In this document: piece after piece, positions 45,084-54,899 of the stretch
How positions within the stretch are numbered: the first letter of the stretch is position 1
Layout: every line of letters begins with the position of its first letter
From: Acidobacteriota bacterium
GTDB taxonomy: Bacteria; Acidobacteriota; Terriglobia; UBA7540
Direction: 5' to 3'
Length of the DNA stretch: 64,000 nt
NCBI GenBank assembly: GCA_902812465.1
Contig: CADDZE010000007.1
Location: 1 to 64,000 of the forward strand
The notes under the pieces: model-generated
Told to the model about the DNA's origin: nothing
The model's database searches: none
Seen by the model: the letters and a program-made list of their open reading frames with translations, nothing else
Translations under genes and position numbers: made by a program

Positions 45084-45839
45084 GTGGGGAGCTTGACACC
45101 TCAAATCATCGCGCACATGCTGCGCCGCGTCCGGCGGGGAACACTCAGCGTGGAGGAGGCCCTGGAGCGGCTGCGCAACCTGCCCTACGAAGACCTGGGC
45201 TATGCCAAGATCGACCATCACCGGCCGTTGCGGCAGGGCCTGCCGGAAGTAGTCTTCGGGCGCGGTAAGTCGCCGGAGCAGGTCGAAGCGATGGTACGGC
45301 GCATGCTGGGCCGGGGCCACAACATTCTGGTCACACGGGCAGATCCCGCCCAGTTTGAGCGGGTCCGCAAGCTCGACCCCGCTGCCGAATTTCATCCTCT
45401 CTCCGGAACCATCGCCATCCGCCGCAACCGTAAGCTGAACGGCAAGGGAAAGATCTTAGTCATCACCGCCGGCACCACGGATGTTCCGGTGGCCGAAGAA
45501 GCGCTGGTCACAGCGGAGGCGATGGGCAATCGCGTGGAAGCGCTCTACGATGTCGGAGTAGCGGGCATCCACCGGCTGCTGGGCGAGAGTCATCGCTTGC
45601 GCGGGGCACGCGTGATCATCGTCGCCGCGGGTATGGAGGGTGCGCTCCCCAGTGTGGTCGCTGGACTGGTCGGCGTTCCGGTGATAGCTGTGCCGACCAG
45701 CGTCGGCTACGGCGCCAGCTTCCGCGGCTTGGCGGCGCTGCTGGGCATGCTCAATAGTTGTGCCCCCAACGTCGCCGTCGTGAACATCGATAACGGCTTT
45801 GGGGCAGGGTATCTCGCCAGCATCATCAACCGGCTGTAG
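45084..45839 (+). CDS. larB: Nickel-pincer cofactor biosynthesis protein LarB
   Basis: A 251-aa PurE-like protein. The C-terminal AIR-carboxylase-like core has ITAGTTDVPVAEEALVTAEA near 128, DVGVAGIHRLL near 152, VIIVAAGMEGALPSVVAGL near 180 and VPTSVGYGASF near 203. The N-terminal part with GTLSVEEALERLRNLPYEDL is typical of LarB. LarB carboxylates and hydrolyses nicotinate adenine dinucleotide as the first step toward the nickel-pincer cofactor. LarC, LarE and LarA are not seen in this window. The start is GTG 45084 or TTG 45093. Its nearness to the ABC-2 exporter may be only operonic. Confidence 0.92.
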   Translation: MGSLTPQIIAHMLRRVRRGTLSVEEALERLRNLPYEDLGYAKIDHHRPLRQGLPEVVFGRGKSPEQVEAMVRRMLGRGHNILVTRADPAQFERVRKLDPAAEFHPLSGTIAIRRNRKLNGKGKILVITAGTTDVPVAEEALVTAEAMGNRVEALYDVGVAGIHRLLGESHRLRGARVIIVAAGMEGALPSVVAGLVGVPVIAVPTSVGYGASFRGLAALLGMLNSCAPNVAVVNIDNGFGAGYLASIINRL

Positions 45840-45889
45840 GTGGGTACAGCCCTGCCAGTCCTAGCGCAGGCTTGGCCTGCCCGGCACGT

Positions 45890-47392
45890 ATGGAAACGAT
45901 CTCCTCCTGGTCCGGAGTCCGTCGCCGCTCAGCCGTCCTGGCGGCCGCGCTGGGCCTGCTCGTCCTGTTGTGGCCGCGTCATTCCCTAACGGGAGACAAT
46001 TTCGTTTTCTACATGCCTGGGGGTCATCAAATTGTCCCCGTGAACACCGTTAATGGCGTTCGCTACCTCCCCGCCCTCCAGGTCATGGGGCTGGCCGGAA
46101 ACGTCAGCGTCCTGCAGCAAAAGAGGAATTCGCTGAAAGCGGTGTTGGGCGGTACTGAGGTTGATTTCCACGTGGGCGACGCCAAGGTGCGGGTCGGCAA
46201 GGTGCAGATCGAGCTGGCGCAGCCCGTTCGGATACTCCAAGGGCAACTGCTGGTGCCGCTGGATTTTTTGACCCAAGTAATGCCCATGCTGACGCCGCAG
46301 CGCGTCCGCTGCGAGCCGGGAAGCGGCCGCGCCTTCATCGGCAACATTAATCCTGTTACCTTCACCCTGCGGACCGAGCCCGCACCCAACGGCATCCGGG
46401 TCGTCGTGCGGTTCAGCGACAAGGTAAACGTGCAGACCGCTTCCACCAACGGCAGGTGGATTATTTACCTCGGCGGGCAGCCCGTTGAGCCCTTGGAGCC
46501 CGCCTTTACGTTTCAGAGCCGGTACCTGAGCAATGTGCAATTCGACGACCGGGACGGTGTGCCGAAACTGATTCTGACGCCGGCATCGCCGAACCTGAAC
46601 CTGTTCCCTAAACTGGCCGAGGACCAGAAGGTACTGATGGCTGAGGTCATCCAGCCGCCCCCAATAGCCATCCAGCAATCCCCCGTCGCGCCGGGTGCGC
46701 CGGGGAAACCCCCCGGGCAGCCGCCAGGCGGACTAGCCCCGCAGACTCCGCCTTCGCCGCCTCCACCGCCCCTGCCTGCGGTGGTGGTGGACCCGGGACA
46801 TGGGGGTGCGGACGCTGGCGCTCGCAGCCGAGATGGCATCCTGGAGAAGGATCTGGTGGCCGGGCTCGCCGACCGCGTGCGGAACGCCCCTCCCATAACC
46901 AGGCGATACCGCGTGGTGCTGACGCGCGCGGGTGATGCCAACCCGTCGTTCGACGAGCGCGAGACGAAGACGAACAGCGAGCGTCCGATCGCCTTCGTCA
47001 CGCTCCACGCCGGCGATCTCGGCGAGACCTCACCCGCCGTCCGCCTCTACGTCTACCCTTTCGAATCGCCGGCCACGCTTTCGGCACCAGAGGAAAAAGT
47101 GCTGCCTCTCTTTGTTCCCTGGGCAGCCGCCCAGCAGCCACACCTCGAACAAAGTCGGGTGCTCGCCCAGGCTATTAGAGCCCAACTGGCGCAGGTGGCG
47201 GGTCTCACTGTGGCAGACGTGGAAGACGCTCCCGTCCGGCAGCTGCGCAGTGTGGCAGCGCCTGCGGTCGCCATCGAGCTCGGCACCCTCAGGCCGGCGA
47301 GCGACGCCGGAGTGCTGACGCAGCCGGATTTTCAGCAGAAGCTGGCCGAGGCTATCGCCCAGGGAATCCTGCAGTTCGGGAGCGGAGGCTGA
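45890..47392 (+). CDS. N-acetylmuramoyl-L-alanine amidase with AMIN-like N-terminal domain
   Basis: About 500 aa from ATG 45890 with a signal anchor (AVLAAALGLLVLLW). The N-terminal half (about 35-125) resembles a copper-amine-oxidase-N-like fold, followed by an AMIN-like region with RVVVRFSDKVNVQT and FTFQSRYLSNVQFD. A Pro-rich linker (about 262-295) leads to the Amidase_3 domain. Zinc ligands are H in VVDPGHGGADAG, E in DGILEKDLVAGLA and H in FVTLHAGDL; the catalytic Glu is in VAIELGTL. The enzyme would cleave the peptide stem from glycan in the periplasm. The GerMN gene starts three bases after its stop. Confidence 0.9.
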   Translation: METISSWSGVRRRSAVLAAALGLLVLLWPRHSLTGDNFVFYMPGGHQIVPVNTVNGVRYLPALQVMGLAGNVSVLQQKRNSLKAVLGGTEVDFHVGDAKVRVGKVQIELAQPVRILQGQLLVPLDFLTQVMPMLTPQRVRCEPGSGRAFIGNINPVTFTLRTEPAPNGIRVVVRFSDKVNVQTASTNGRWIIYLGGQPVEPLEPAFTFQSRYLSNVQFDDRDGVPKLILTPASPNLNLFPKLAEDQKVLMAEVIQPPPIAIQQSPVAPGAPGKPPGQPPGGLAPQTPPSPPPPPLPAVVVDPGHGGADAGARSRDGILEKDLVAGLADRVRNAPPITRRYRVVLTRAGDANPSFDERETKTNSERPIAFVTLHAGDLGETSPAVRLYVYPFESPATLSAPEEKVLPLFVPWAAAQQPHLEQSRVLAQAIRAQLAQVAGLTVADVEDAPVRQLRSVAAPAVAIELGTLRPASDAGVLTQPDFQQKLAEAIAQGILQFGSGG

Positions 47393-47394
47393 GC

Positions 47395-47979
47395 ATGTCA
47401 GGGCGGACGAAAATCCTCCTGCTGGTTCTGCCCGTCATTCTGGTCGTGGGGTTCGTCTACCTGCGCTACCTGGTGAAGCGCGTCTTCTTCGAAAGCGCCC
47501 AGCCGGGCGAGCAGGAGGTGCGCACGCGGCTCAGTGAGGCGGCCTTGGAGACCGATGCTACCAGCCCACGGCTCGTGACGCTCTACTTCCCCTCACCGGA
47601 CGAAGACAAGCTCATTGCCGAGACGCGCTCAATGAGCGTCGCAAAGAGTGAGGTCGACCGGATGCGGCAAATTCTGCTAGCTCTAGTAGAGGGGCCTCGG
47701 CAGGGCGAGGAGCGAGCCCTGCCGCCATCGACGGCCGTCCGGGCCGTATTCTTGACTCCTGACGGCACGGCTTACCTGGACTTCTCCCAGGACCTGCAAT
47801 CAACCCCCCACCCAGGCATCCGTAGTGAGACGCTGGCAGCTTACGCCATCGTGGACTCGCTGGCTGCGAACCTCCCGGAAGTGAAGCGAGCCAAGATCCT
47901 AGTCCAAGGCCAGGAGGTGGATACGCTCGCGGGACACGCCGACCTCACCGGCTACTGGGTGCCCAACCTGCCCCAGTGA
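47395..47979 (+). CDS. GerMN-domain membrane protein
   Basis: A 194-aa protein with an N-terminal transmembrane helix (about 6-26, ILLLVLPVILVVGFVYLRYL). The soluble domain matches GerMN: VTLYFPSPDEDKLIAETRS near 60, LVEGPRQGEERALPPSTAVR near 97, AVFLTPDGTAYLDFSQDL near 117 and TLAAYAIVDSLAANLPEVKR near 145. GerMN proteins are found with cell-wall amidases beyond spore formers. It starts three bases after the amidase stop, so the two act together on peptidoglycan. Confidence 0.92.
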   Translation: MSGRTKILLLVLPVILVVGFVYLRYLVKRVFFESAQPGEQEVRTRLSEAALETDATSPRLVTLYFPSPDEDKLIAETRSMSVAKSEVDRMRQILLALVEGPRQGEERALPPSTAVRAVFLTPDGTAYLDFSQDLQSTPHPGIRSETLAAYAIVDSLAANLPEVKRAKILVQGQEVDTLAGHADLTGYWVPNLPQ

Positions 47980-48035
47980 ACCTTCTGCTCGCGTTTCCCT
48001 GTCGTTGCGGTGACCTGGCCCTAGCCGGCCGGCGA

Positions 48036-48812
48036 TCAGATAAAGTTGATCCCTATCAGGAATTTGTCAATGAAGAAGTCCAGAATTAAGATCAGGACCG
48101 AGGCAACGACCATGGCGCGTGTCGTCGCTCGGCCGACCCCTTCCGTGCCGCCAGTGGTGTTCAGGCCTGAGTAACAGCCCACCGAGGCGATGACCACGGC
48201 AAAGACGAGAGGCTTAATGAGGCCTTCCGTCACGTCATGGAAGCCGAGCGCCTGATAGGCAGAGGTCCAGTATTCCTCCGTGGTGAGATTCGTCACCGAG
48301 ACACTGACCAAGTACCCGCCCAGCAGGGCCATAAAGTCCGCGAGCACGGTCAGTAGGGGGAGCGTGCACACCGTGGCATAGAGCCGCGGGGCGACCAGCT
48401 TGCGCAGCGGATCGGTGCCCAGAGCCCGCAGAGCATCCACTTGCTCGCTGACCAGCATCGATCCGATCTCCGAAGCCATAGCTGAACCGTTCCGGCCCGT
48501 GACCATCAGCGCCGTCAACACCGGCCCCAGCTCTGCCACCACCGAGAGCGAGACGGCGTGGCCCATGAGGCCGACCTCGCCAAACGTCTGAAGGGTGCGG
48601 TAGGCCTGAAGCGCCAAGATGCCGCCGGTGAAGAAGCCAATCAGCAGGACAATAGGCAGTGACCCCACGCCGATGACGTCCATCTGGATGATGAAATCGA
48701 CGTAGTAGCGCGGTCGGGAAAAGGCTGCGCGGCAGGCGCGAACGAGAAGGTCAGTGAATTCCTGTAGGACCAGGAGCTGGCGCTTCACAAAACTGCCCAC
48801 CCAGGAACTCAT
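48036..48812 (-). CDS. mlaE: MlaE-family ABC transporter permease
   Basis: About 258 aa from ATG 48812; the frame extends to 48947 but only with unconserved residues. Family marks are GVGSLPIVLLIGFFTGGILA, VAELGPVLTALMVTGRNGSA and MASEIGSMLVSEQVDALRAL, then GTDPLRKLVAPR. The membrane helices include SVGCYSGLNTTGGTEGVGRA. MlaE permeases move phospholipids between inner and outer membranes with MlaF and an MCE-domain protein. Partners MlaF and MlaD are not in this window. Confidence 0.93.
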   Translation of the reverse strand: MSSWVGSFVKRQLLVLQEFTDLLVRACRAAFSRPRYYVDFIIQMDVIGVGSLPIVLLIGFFTGGILALQAYRTLQTFGEVGLMGHAVSLSVVAELGPVLTALMVTGRNGSAMASEIGSMLVSEQVDALRALGTDPLRKLVAPRLYATVCTLPLLTVLADFMALLGGYLVSVSVTNLTTEEYWTSAYQALGFHDVTEGLIKPLVFAVVIASVGCYSGLNTTGGTEGVGRATTRAMVVASVLILILDFFIDKFLIGINFI

Positions 48813-49223
48813 GATCGGTAGATTCTGGTCCTGCGAGCCAGGTTTCAGCGCGTGCTCCAAGGCACGCCCAGCTCGTGCCGGACGATGGGAGGCGGAGAGG
48901 CGTGTCTCCTCGCCAATGCAGCCAGCGAGCGCGGGCAACTCAAGCACGCGGATTGCCAGGGTTGCGCTTTCGCAGGCGAGATTGAAGGCTCCATGAAAAG
49001 CGGCTACACTCCTCCAGTACTGGCTTGGCGCAGCCTGACATTTCCCGCCACTCGCGGAGCGGAAAGAGCCGCCCGACCGGCGCGAACTCGAAAGTGATGC
49101 GCCAAACCGGGACGTAAGTCAAGGGACAAGAGAGCTGCGGGCCTTGCCCACGGCCCGGTTGTAGGGCTTTAGCCTGCGCTCTCAAGCACGGGCCGCTAGC
49201 CCTGCGCGAAGGAGTATCCCAGC
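48813..49223. other. Divergent intergenic region, nothing recognised
   Basis: About 410 bases between mlaE and the C45-type hydrolase gene. I found no motif or credible coding sequence beyond the open extension of mlaE to 48947. Confidence 0.35.
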
Positions 49224-50819
49224 ATGAGATCAGGAAAGAAGCTTGTCGGTCTCCTGCCAATTCTGGGGTTCGCTGTACTGGCGTCTTGGATGACGCAGCG
49301 CGAGTCCGGTCGGTGCGCGACCGGATCCTGCTATCCCCTTCCGAGGTTCGCCTGTGACCCAGAACTGCCCAAGGCAACCGGACGGCTGCTGGCTTCGGCC
49401 GCCGCCATGCCCGGCCTCCTGGCGAGCCCCGCGGAGAAAATGAGCGGCAAGGGGCAGGAATCTGACGCGCGGCTGCGCGGCGCCTATCGCTTTGAGAAGG
49501 GCGGCTGGCTTTACATCCACCTGCAGGGCGCACCTTCGGCCGTCGGTTATCAGCACGGCTATCTTCTGGCGCCCGAAATCTGGGATGCTTTCCAGGCCGT
49601 CAAACTGGGCAGCACGCATTCGACCAAGCGCGATTGGGACTTTTTCCGCACCGCGGCGCGCGAGATGCTGTGGCCCAAAATCGATGCCGAGTATCAGGAG
49701 GAGCTCTCCGGCATCGCCGAAGGGCTCAGGGCGCGCGGCGTGACCATGGACATTGACGACGTGGTGGCCCTCAACGCCTTCGAGGAGTTGCCCGACTACT
49801 ACGTTCCCTGGTACAACGCGCAGCACAAGGTGGCGTATGCACCCCGGCTTGTCAGTCCGGGGAATTGCACCGCCTTCGTTGCCACGGGCAGCTACACCAA
49901 AAACCATGACATCGTCATCGCCCACAACAACTGGACCAGCATCCTCGACGGCGAGCGCTGGCGCGTCATCTTTGACCTCGTCCCCGCTCACGGCTATCGC
50001 ATTTTCATGGACGGCTTTCCCGGCGTCATCACCAGCGACGACGACTTCGGCGTGAACTCGGCCGGCTTGATGGTGACCGAGACCACCATTACTCAGTTCA
50101 GTGGCTGGGATCCGAACGGTAAGCCCGAGTTCGAGCGCTCCCGCAAGGCACTCCAGTACGCCCGTTCGATCGACGACTACGTCCGCATCATGCTGGACGG
50201 CAACAACGGCGGCTATGCCAACGATTGGCTGTTGGGAGACCGCAAGACGGGCGAGATCGCCCAGTTCGAGCTGGGACTTAAGGCGCATCGCCTCTGGCGC
50301 ACCAAGGATGGTTACTTCGTGGGCTCGAACTTTGCCCGCGATCCCGAGGTGATCGCTAAAGATACCACCTTCGATCCGAATGATCCTGAGACGTCACCGA
50401 ATGCGCGTCGCACCCGCTGGGAAGAGCTGATGAGAGAGAACAAGGGCAAGATTGACGTGGCCCTAGCTCAGAAGTTCATGGCTGACCACTACGACGCCTA
50501 TGCCCGCAAGGAAGGCGCCGATGAGCGAACGCTGTGCGGCCACGTGGAAACGTCACCGCGCGGCGTCAAGGTGTGGGAATGGGGTCCGTACTACCCTGGG
50601 GGCGCCGTACAAGCCAAGGCGACGAACAGCCAGATGGCCCAAGCCTTGAGCTTCGTGGCGCGCGCCGGCCATCCGTGCGGCCAGAGCTTTTGGGCCAAGC
50701 CTTTCCTGAAGGCCCATCCCCAATATTCCTGGCAAGCCCCGCTCCTGCGCGACATGATCGCCGGCCCGTGGACTACCTTCCACGCGGGCCAAACTCCGCC
50801 GGCTGACGCCGGCCGCTAA
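49224..50819 (+). CDS. C45/phospholipase B-like N-terminal nucleophile hydrolase
   Basis: A 531-aa exported protein with an N-terminal hydrophobic segment (about 7-22). The putative nucleophile Cys is C215 in GNCTAFVATG, preceded by a propeptide, as in C45 acyltransferases and PLBD proteins. Family marks include GYQHGYLLAPEIWDAF near 107, VVALNAFEELPDYYVPWYNA near 175, HNNWTSILDGERWRVI near 234 and NPDG-type NDWLLGDRKTGEIAQFELGL near 332. These Ntn hydrolases act on amide or ester bonds of lipids or peptides. Substrate not known. AAGGAG lies eight bases upstream of the ATG. Confidence 0.85.
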   Translation: MRSGKKLVGLLPILGFAVLASWMTQRESGRCATGSCYPLPRFACDPELPKATGRLLASAAAMPGLLASPAEKMSGKGQESDARLRGAYRFEKGGWLYIHLQGAPSAVGYQHGYLLAPEIWDAFQAVKLGSTHSTKRDWDFFRTAAREMLWPKIDAEYQEELSGIAEGLRARGVTMDIDDVVALNAFEELPDYYVPWYNAQHKVAYAPRLVSPGNCTAFVATGSYTKNHDIVIAHNNWTSILDGERWRVIFDLVPAHGYRIFMDGFPGVITSDDDFGVNSAGLMVTETTITQFSGWDPNGKPEFERSRKALQYARSIDDYVRIMLDGNNGGYANDWLLGDRKTGEIAQFELGLKAHRLWRTKDGYFVGSNFARDPEVIAKDTTFDPNDPETSPNARRTRWEELMRENKGKIDVALAQKFMADHYDAYARKEGADERTLCGHVETSPRGVKVWEWGPYYPGGAVQAKATNSQMAQALSFVARAGHPCGQSFWAKPFLKAHPQYSWQAPLLRDMIAGPWTTFHAGQTPPADAGR

Positions 50820-50985
50820 GGCGACAGGTGAGCGCTGGGCGTCATGCCTCCACCTCTCCAGTGGCGGTCGCGGGGTGTTTGCCCGTACCGCGAATCTTCC
50901 CCCTTCTTTGTATCGCGCGCGGCCAACCTCATGCTGATCTGCCATTTGCTGCCCGCGAGCTGGATGGTGTACCTTGAAGGCTCTG

Positions 50986-51058
50986 GGGCCGGTAGCTCAA
51001 TCGGTAGAGCACTGCCCTTTTAAGGCAGGGGTTCTGGGTTCGAGTCCCAGCCGGCTCA
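50986..51058 (+). tRNA. tRNA-Lys (anticodon TTT)
   Basis: A 73-base cloverleaf. The acceptor arm GGGCCGG (50986-50992) pairs with CCGGCTC (51051-51057) with one G-T. The D arm is GCTC...GAGC, the anticodon stem CTGCC/GGCAG with loop CTTTTAA (anticodon TTT), and the T arm CTGGG...CCCAG with TTCGAGT. The discriminator is A and no CCA is encoded (next bases CA). Confidence 0.97.
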
Positions 51059-51100
51059 CACTTCCTTGTCCTCCAAACCGGCGATGATACGAACGAGCAG

Positions 51101-52084
51101 CTAGAACAAGCTGATCCGGACATCGGGCCGTTTCGAGAGGTACACCGAGTCAATGAAGCGAGCGCGCCGGGTGGCGCAGGTCATCACCAGAGAGTTGACG
51201 CGGACGCCGTCGCCGAAGAAGCGCACGCCCTTCAGCAAGCTGCCTTCCGTCACACCGGTGGCAGCAAAGATCATCTCCTTTCCGGGAGCAAGGTCCTGCG
51301 TGGTATAGATTTGCTTCAGGTCGCGGATGCCCATGGAGCGGATGCGCTCTGCCTGAGCCTCGTCCTTCACCACCAGCCGCGCCAAGATTTCGCCGTTCAG
51401 GCAGCGCAGCGCCGCGGCGGTCAGCACGCCTTCCGGAGCGCCGCCGATCCCCATCACCGCGTGGACGCCGGTCCCCAGCACTGCCGCGGTAATGCCCGCC
51501 GAGAGGTCGCCATCCGGGATCAGGCGGATGCGCGCCCCGGCCTCACGAATCGCGGTGATCAGCTTCTCATGGCGCGGACGGTCCAGGACGACCACCACGA
51601 GGTCCTGAACATCACGCTCCAGCCGACGGGCGATGGCGCGCAGGTTGTCCTTCACCGGCGCGTCCAGGTCGACGGCCCCTTTGGAAGAGGGACCCACAAT
51701 CAGCTTCTCCATGTAGCAATCCGGGGCGTGCAGAAGGCCACCTTTCTCGGAGGCGGCGAGTGCAGTGATCGCCCCGGAGACGCCCATGGCGCAAAGGTTG
51801 GTCCCTTCGAGTGGATCGACGGCAATGTCCACCTCGGGGACGGTGTCGTGGTACTCCTGCTTGAGCCCCACCTTTTCTCCGATGTAGAGCATCGGTGCTT
51901 CGTCGCGCTCGCCCTCGCCGATCACTACCGTGCCCGCGATGGGCACCGTATCCAGGGCGCGGCGCATGGCCTCGACCGCCATCTGGTCCGAATACCGGCG
52001 GTCGCCGCGGCCCATGGTGCGGGCGGCGGCGATCGCAGCCTCCTCGACAACGCTAACGAAATCTAAGGAAAGCTCCGCTTCCAT
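51101..52084 (-). CDS. glpX: Class II fructose-1,6-bisphosphatase GlpX
   Basis: A 327-aa GlpX. Family marks include [20 protein letters not shown] near 11, [20 protein letters not shown] near 55, [20 protein letters not shown] near 85 and [11 protein letters not shown] near 143. The DPLEGTNL motif binds metal and substrate. It hydrolyses fructose-1,6-bisphosphate in gluconeogenesis. It starts at ATG 52084 and is the only carbon-metabolism gene nearby. Confidence 0.96.
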   Translation of the reverse strand: MEAELSLDFVSVVEEAAIAAARTMGRGDRRYSDQMAVEAMRRALDTVPIAGTVVIGEGERDEAPMLYIGEKVGLKQEYHDTVPEVDIAVDPLEGTNLCAMGVSGAITALAASEKGGLLHAPDCYMEKLIVGPSSKGAVDLDAPVKDNLRAIARRLERDVQDLVVVVLDRPRHEKLITAIREAGARIRLIPDGDLSAGITAAVLGTGVHAVMGIGGAPEGVLTAAALRCLNGEILARLVVKDEAQAERIRSMGIRDLKQIYTTQDLAPGKEMIFAATGVTEGSLLKGVRFFGDGVRVNSLVMTCATRRARFIDSVYLSKRPDVRISLF

Positions 52085-52229
52085 ATTGCCCTCTCATCCC
52101 CCGGTGATCGGCCCCTCGAAGTGGACTGGCTGATTCTAGCGCGTCTTCCTTCACGCTGTCTGCTCGTCATCAGTACGGCAGCTTCGCCGCTCACCGAGCA
52201 ATCGCCGACTTTCCGCCGTTACTCCTACG

Positions 52230-53285
52230 CTATCTGCCTTCAAGTCTGCGTGCCACGTAAGTGCTGACCGGGTACGTCCGGCGCAGCACCTGGATCCTTT
52301 CCAGGACTGGCCACAGGGCACGATCGAGCACTCGCAGCGGATAGTGCCAAGCAAACCGCACCGAGGAGGCAAACCCGGGACGCAACCCGTGCTGGCGAAT
52401 GAATTCGGGCCGCGAAGGCGGCAGGTCCTCCCACGTCAGCGGCTTCCCCCGCAGGCGCGTTCGCAGGAGGAAGTAGATCCAGTTCTGCGGCGGCGTTTGG
52501 TAGATGTTGCGGTCATTGTCCTCGCGCTCCAAGCGGAAGCCTGTTCGCTGGAGGTAGCTCTTCACTGTATTGCGGGTGAAGAAGAACAGGTGGCGGGGCA
52601 CATCCTCGCCGAAGAGGTAACGGGATGCCAGGCTCTCGAAGTTCGTCACCAGAAACACCAAGAGGCCGCCAGGCTGCAGCACTTTGGAAGCTTTGGCAAA
52701 GTGGGCCATGGGATCGTGGACGTGTTCCAGCACGGCCCACGCGGTGACCGCGTCGTAGGTTGGAGTATCCACGGGAATTTCGGGGAAAGGCTGGTTATAG
52801 ACCTTGAAATCGCGAATCGGCGTCGTCGCGCTCGACACCTCCACGCCTTCCACGATCCACCCACGGCCGGCCATGAAGCGCGGAAAGTCTCCGTTGGCGC
52901 AACCTATATCCAGCAGGCGCGGCGGCTGCGACCGCCCCTCGAACTCGCGCAGATAGAGGGCCTCAAGGGCGTAGCGCTTGCGGTGAAAGCGCGCGTTCTG
53001 AACAAACTCTTCCTCGTAGTAGACTGGCGGATAGTATGGAGCCATTTCGTCGAAGCGGGGGCGCGGATTCACAAACCCCAAGCCGCACTGCCGGCACTCG
53101 ACGACGTTGAACCAGCGATCCGGAAAGTAGCGGCGATCTGGCACCCGGTACACTTGACGGTGCTGTGTCGAACCGCACAGGTTGCAGGCCACCCTTTCCA
53201 TTCCCTGGTCGTCGGTCGCCATGCCGGCGATAGGGTCTTCGCTGCCGATCGGGGCTGACCGGCGCCTGATGAAGCTCCCGGCCAT
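52230..53285 (-). CDS. SAM-dependent methyltransferase with N-terminal zinc motif
   Basis: A 351-aa protein as read from ATG 53285; ATG codons 21 or 28 residues later are alternatives. The N-terminus has two CxxC pairs (CNLCGS and CRQCGLGFVNPRP), typical of sugar- or glycan-linked methyltransferases. The Rossmann SAM site is RLLDIGCANGDF near 118 with GVEVS after it, and WAVLEHVHDPMAHFAKASKV near 175 is the post-I block. The substrate is unknown. Its start abuts the phosphatase stop, so they are co-transcribed. Confidence 0.85.
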   Translation of the reverse strand: MAGSFIRRRSAPIGSEDPIAGMATDDQGMERVACNLCGSTQHRQVYRVPDRRYFPDRWFNVVECRQCGLGFVNPRPRFDEMAPYYPPVYYEEEFVQNARFHRKRYALEALYLREFEGRSQPPRLLDIGCANGDFPRFMAGRGWIVEGVEVSSATTPIRDFKVYNQPFPEIPVDTPTYDAVTAWAVLEHVHDPMAHFAKASKVLQPGGLLVFLVTNFESLASRYLFGEDVPRHLFFFTRNTVKSYLQRTGFRLEREDNDRNIYQTPPQNWIYFLLRTRLRGKPLTWEDLPPSRPEFIRQHGLRPGFASSVRFAWHYPLRVLDRALWPVLERIQVLRRTYPVSTYVARRLEGR

Positions 53286-54899
53286 CTATTTCATCGCCTC
53301 CGTCAGCGGGCGCCCTTGCGACCCCGCGGGTTGAGTCAACCCCAGCGCGGCCGCGAGCGTCGCCGCCAGGTCCACCGGCTGGCAGGCACTGGCATAGACG
53401 CCCGGCTTAAAGGCGTCGCCCCAAAACACTAAAGGCACCTGGCTATCGTAGTTCCATGGGCTGCCGTGGGTGGTGCGCAGATCATCTTCGGCCGGAACGG
53501 CGTAGGGATCGCGCACCAGGAAAACGTCGCCACTACGCTTAGGATTGAAACTGTTGGCTGCCTGGCGTGCCAGCGGCGAAGCTGGGAGGCTGCTGGTGAG
53601 GAACTGGATGCGGGTGAAGGCGGCATAGACACCCGGCGAGGACGCTGCGGCGGCCGCCGCTACGGACTCTGCCTTCGCTTCGTCCAGGTGATGCTTCTCC
53701 AGGGCGGAACGGTTCAGATAAATATAGAACTCGTCGGATGCTTCCACCCATTGATCGTCGCCGAAAGCCTGCCTTAAAGCCTGCTCGATCCGCTCGCGCA
53801 TCTGGTCGGTTGGGAAGTTGCCGATGCCCAAATGGTGCAGCTTAATGAAGGCCGGGTTGGGGGCCACACCGTGGTCGGCGGAGAGCGCGATCCAACAATG
53901 ATCCAAGCCCACCGTGCTGTCAACCGCCCGGAAAAATTCCGCCAGGTCGTGGTCCGTGCGGATCGTCGTGTCGACCACCCGGGCGCTGTACGGTCCAAAG
54001 GCGTGGCCGATGTGATCGTTCACGCTCAGCGAAATCGCTAGCAAGTCCGTTGCCCGTCCTTGGCCGAGGTGCTCTTGCCGGATAGCTTCCGTGGCAAACT
54101 TCAGCTCGATTTGATTCATGTAAGGGGTACTATCGAGCCAGGCGAGGAACCTTGCATCCGGACAAGGCTCGCCCGGCTGTGGGTGAAACTCGCCGAGAAG
54201 TTGACCACCGGCGTCCGGGGTTTCGGCCAGGGCCTGCCACCGCTGTCCGCAATAGGCGCGCGCCGGCTGCGACTGGTTGAACGCTGCCACCCACGCCGGC
54301 AGGGATGGCATGTAGTAGGTGCTGGTGACAAAATGGCCCGTCTTGCTGTCCCACCAGTAGGCGGCGTTGGCCGTGTGGCCCCCGGGGAGTACCGCGGCGC
54401 GATCCTTCAGCGAAATGGCGATAACTTTGGATTGGAAGTTTGAGGCCAAGCGCAGCTCGTCGCCCAGCGTGTCAACCAGCAAATTCCTGGGCGAGGCACC
54501 GGGACCTTCCGTGCCGCCCACCAGCCGCGTATCGGGGTCGGCAACGCAATAGGCCGTGTGGTGCGACGTGTGGTCGTACCATTCGTTTTCGGTGATGCCA
54601 TGAATGTTCGAGTACGTGCCGGTGAAAAGCGTGGCGTGACCGGGTCCGGTGGTGGTGGTGGCGTAATCGTAACGGCAGTCGCTGAAGCTGGCGCCCGAAA
54701 GCAGGAGATTGAAGCCGCCCGCCGAAAACTGCGGCCGGAAGCGCACCAGGTAGTCGTAACGGAATTGGTCGATGACGATCACTACTACCAGCCTGGGCCT
54801 GCGCACATAGGTGCGGGCCTGCACCGGCGGGTGCGCGGCGGCGAACAGTGGAATGAAGGCTAGCATAGCGACGAGTGGCCTTATCGTGCGTCGTTGCAT
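53286..54899 (-). CDS. Exported PafA-like alkaline phosphatase family protein
   Basis: A 537-aa protein from ATG 54899 (GGAG nine bases before). A signal peptide spans about 8-28. The metal site includes D44 in VIDQFRYDYL, T84 as nucleophile in TTTTGPGHATLFTGTY, DHGVAPNP near 338 and NDHIGHAFGP near 293. These are the marks of PafA-type phosphatases, which hydrolyse phosphate monoesters in the periplasm. A SAM methyltransferase gene follows directly. The specific substrate is not known. Confidence 0.88.
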   Translation of the reverse strand: MQRRTIRPLVAMLAFIPLFAAAHPPVQARTYVRRPRLVVVIVIDQFRYDYLVRFRPQFSAGGFNLLLSGASFSDCRYDYATTTTGPGHATLFTGTYSNIHGITENEWYDHTSHHTAYCVADPDTRLVGGTEGPGASPRNLLVDTLGDELRLASNFQSKVIAISLKDRAAVLPGGHTANAAYWWDSKTGHFVTSTYYMPSLPAWVAAFNQSQPARAYCGQRWQALAETPDAGGQLLGEFHPQPGEPCPDARFLAWLDSTPYMNQIELKFATEAIRQEHLGQGRATDLLAISLSVNDHIGHAFGPYSARVVDTTIRTDHDLAEFFRAVDSTVGLDHCWIALSADHGVAPNPAFIKLHHLGIGNFPTDQMRERIEQALRQAFGDDQWVEASDEFYIYLNRSALEKHHLDEAKAESVAAAAAASSPGVYAAFTRIQFLTSSLPASPLARQAANSFNPKRSGDVFLVRDPYAVPAEDDLRTTHGSPWNYDSQVPLVFWGDAFKPGVYASACQPVDLAATLAAALGLTQPAGSQGRPLTEAMK

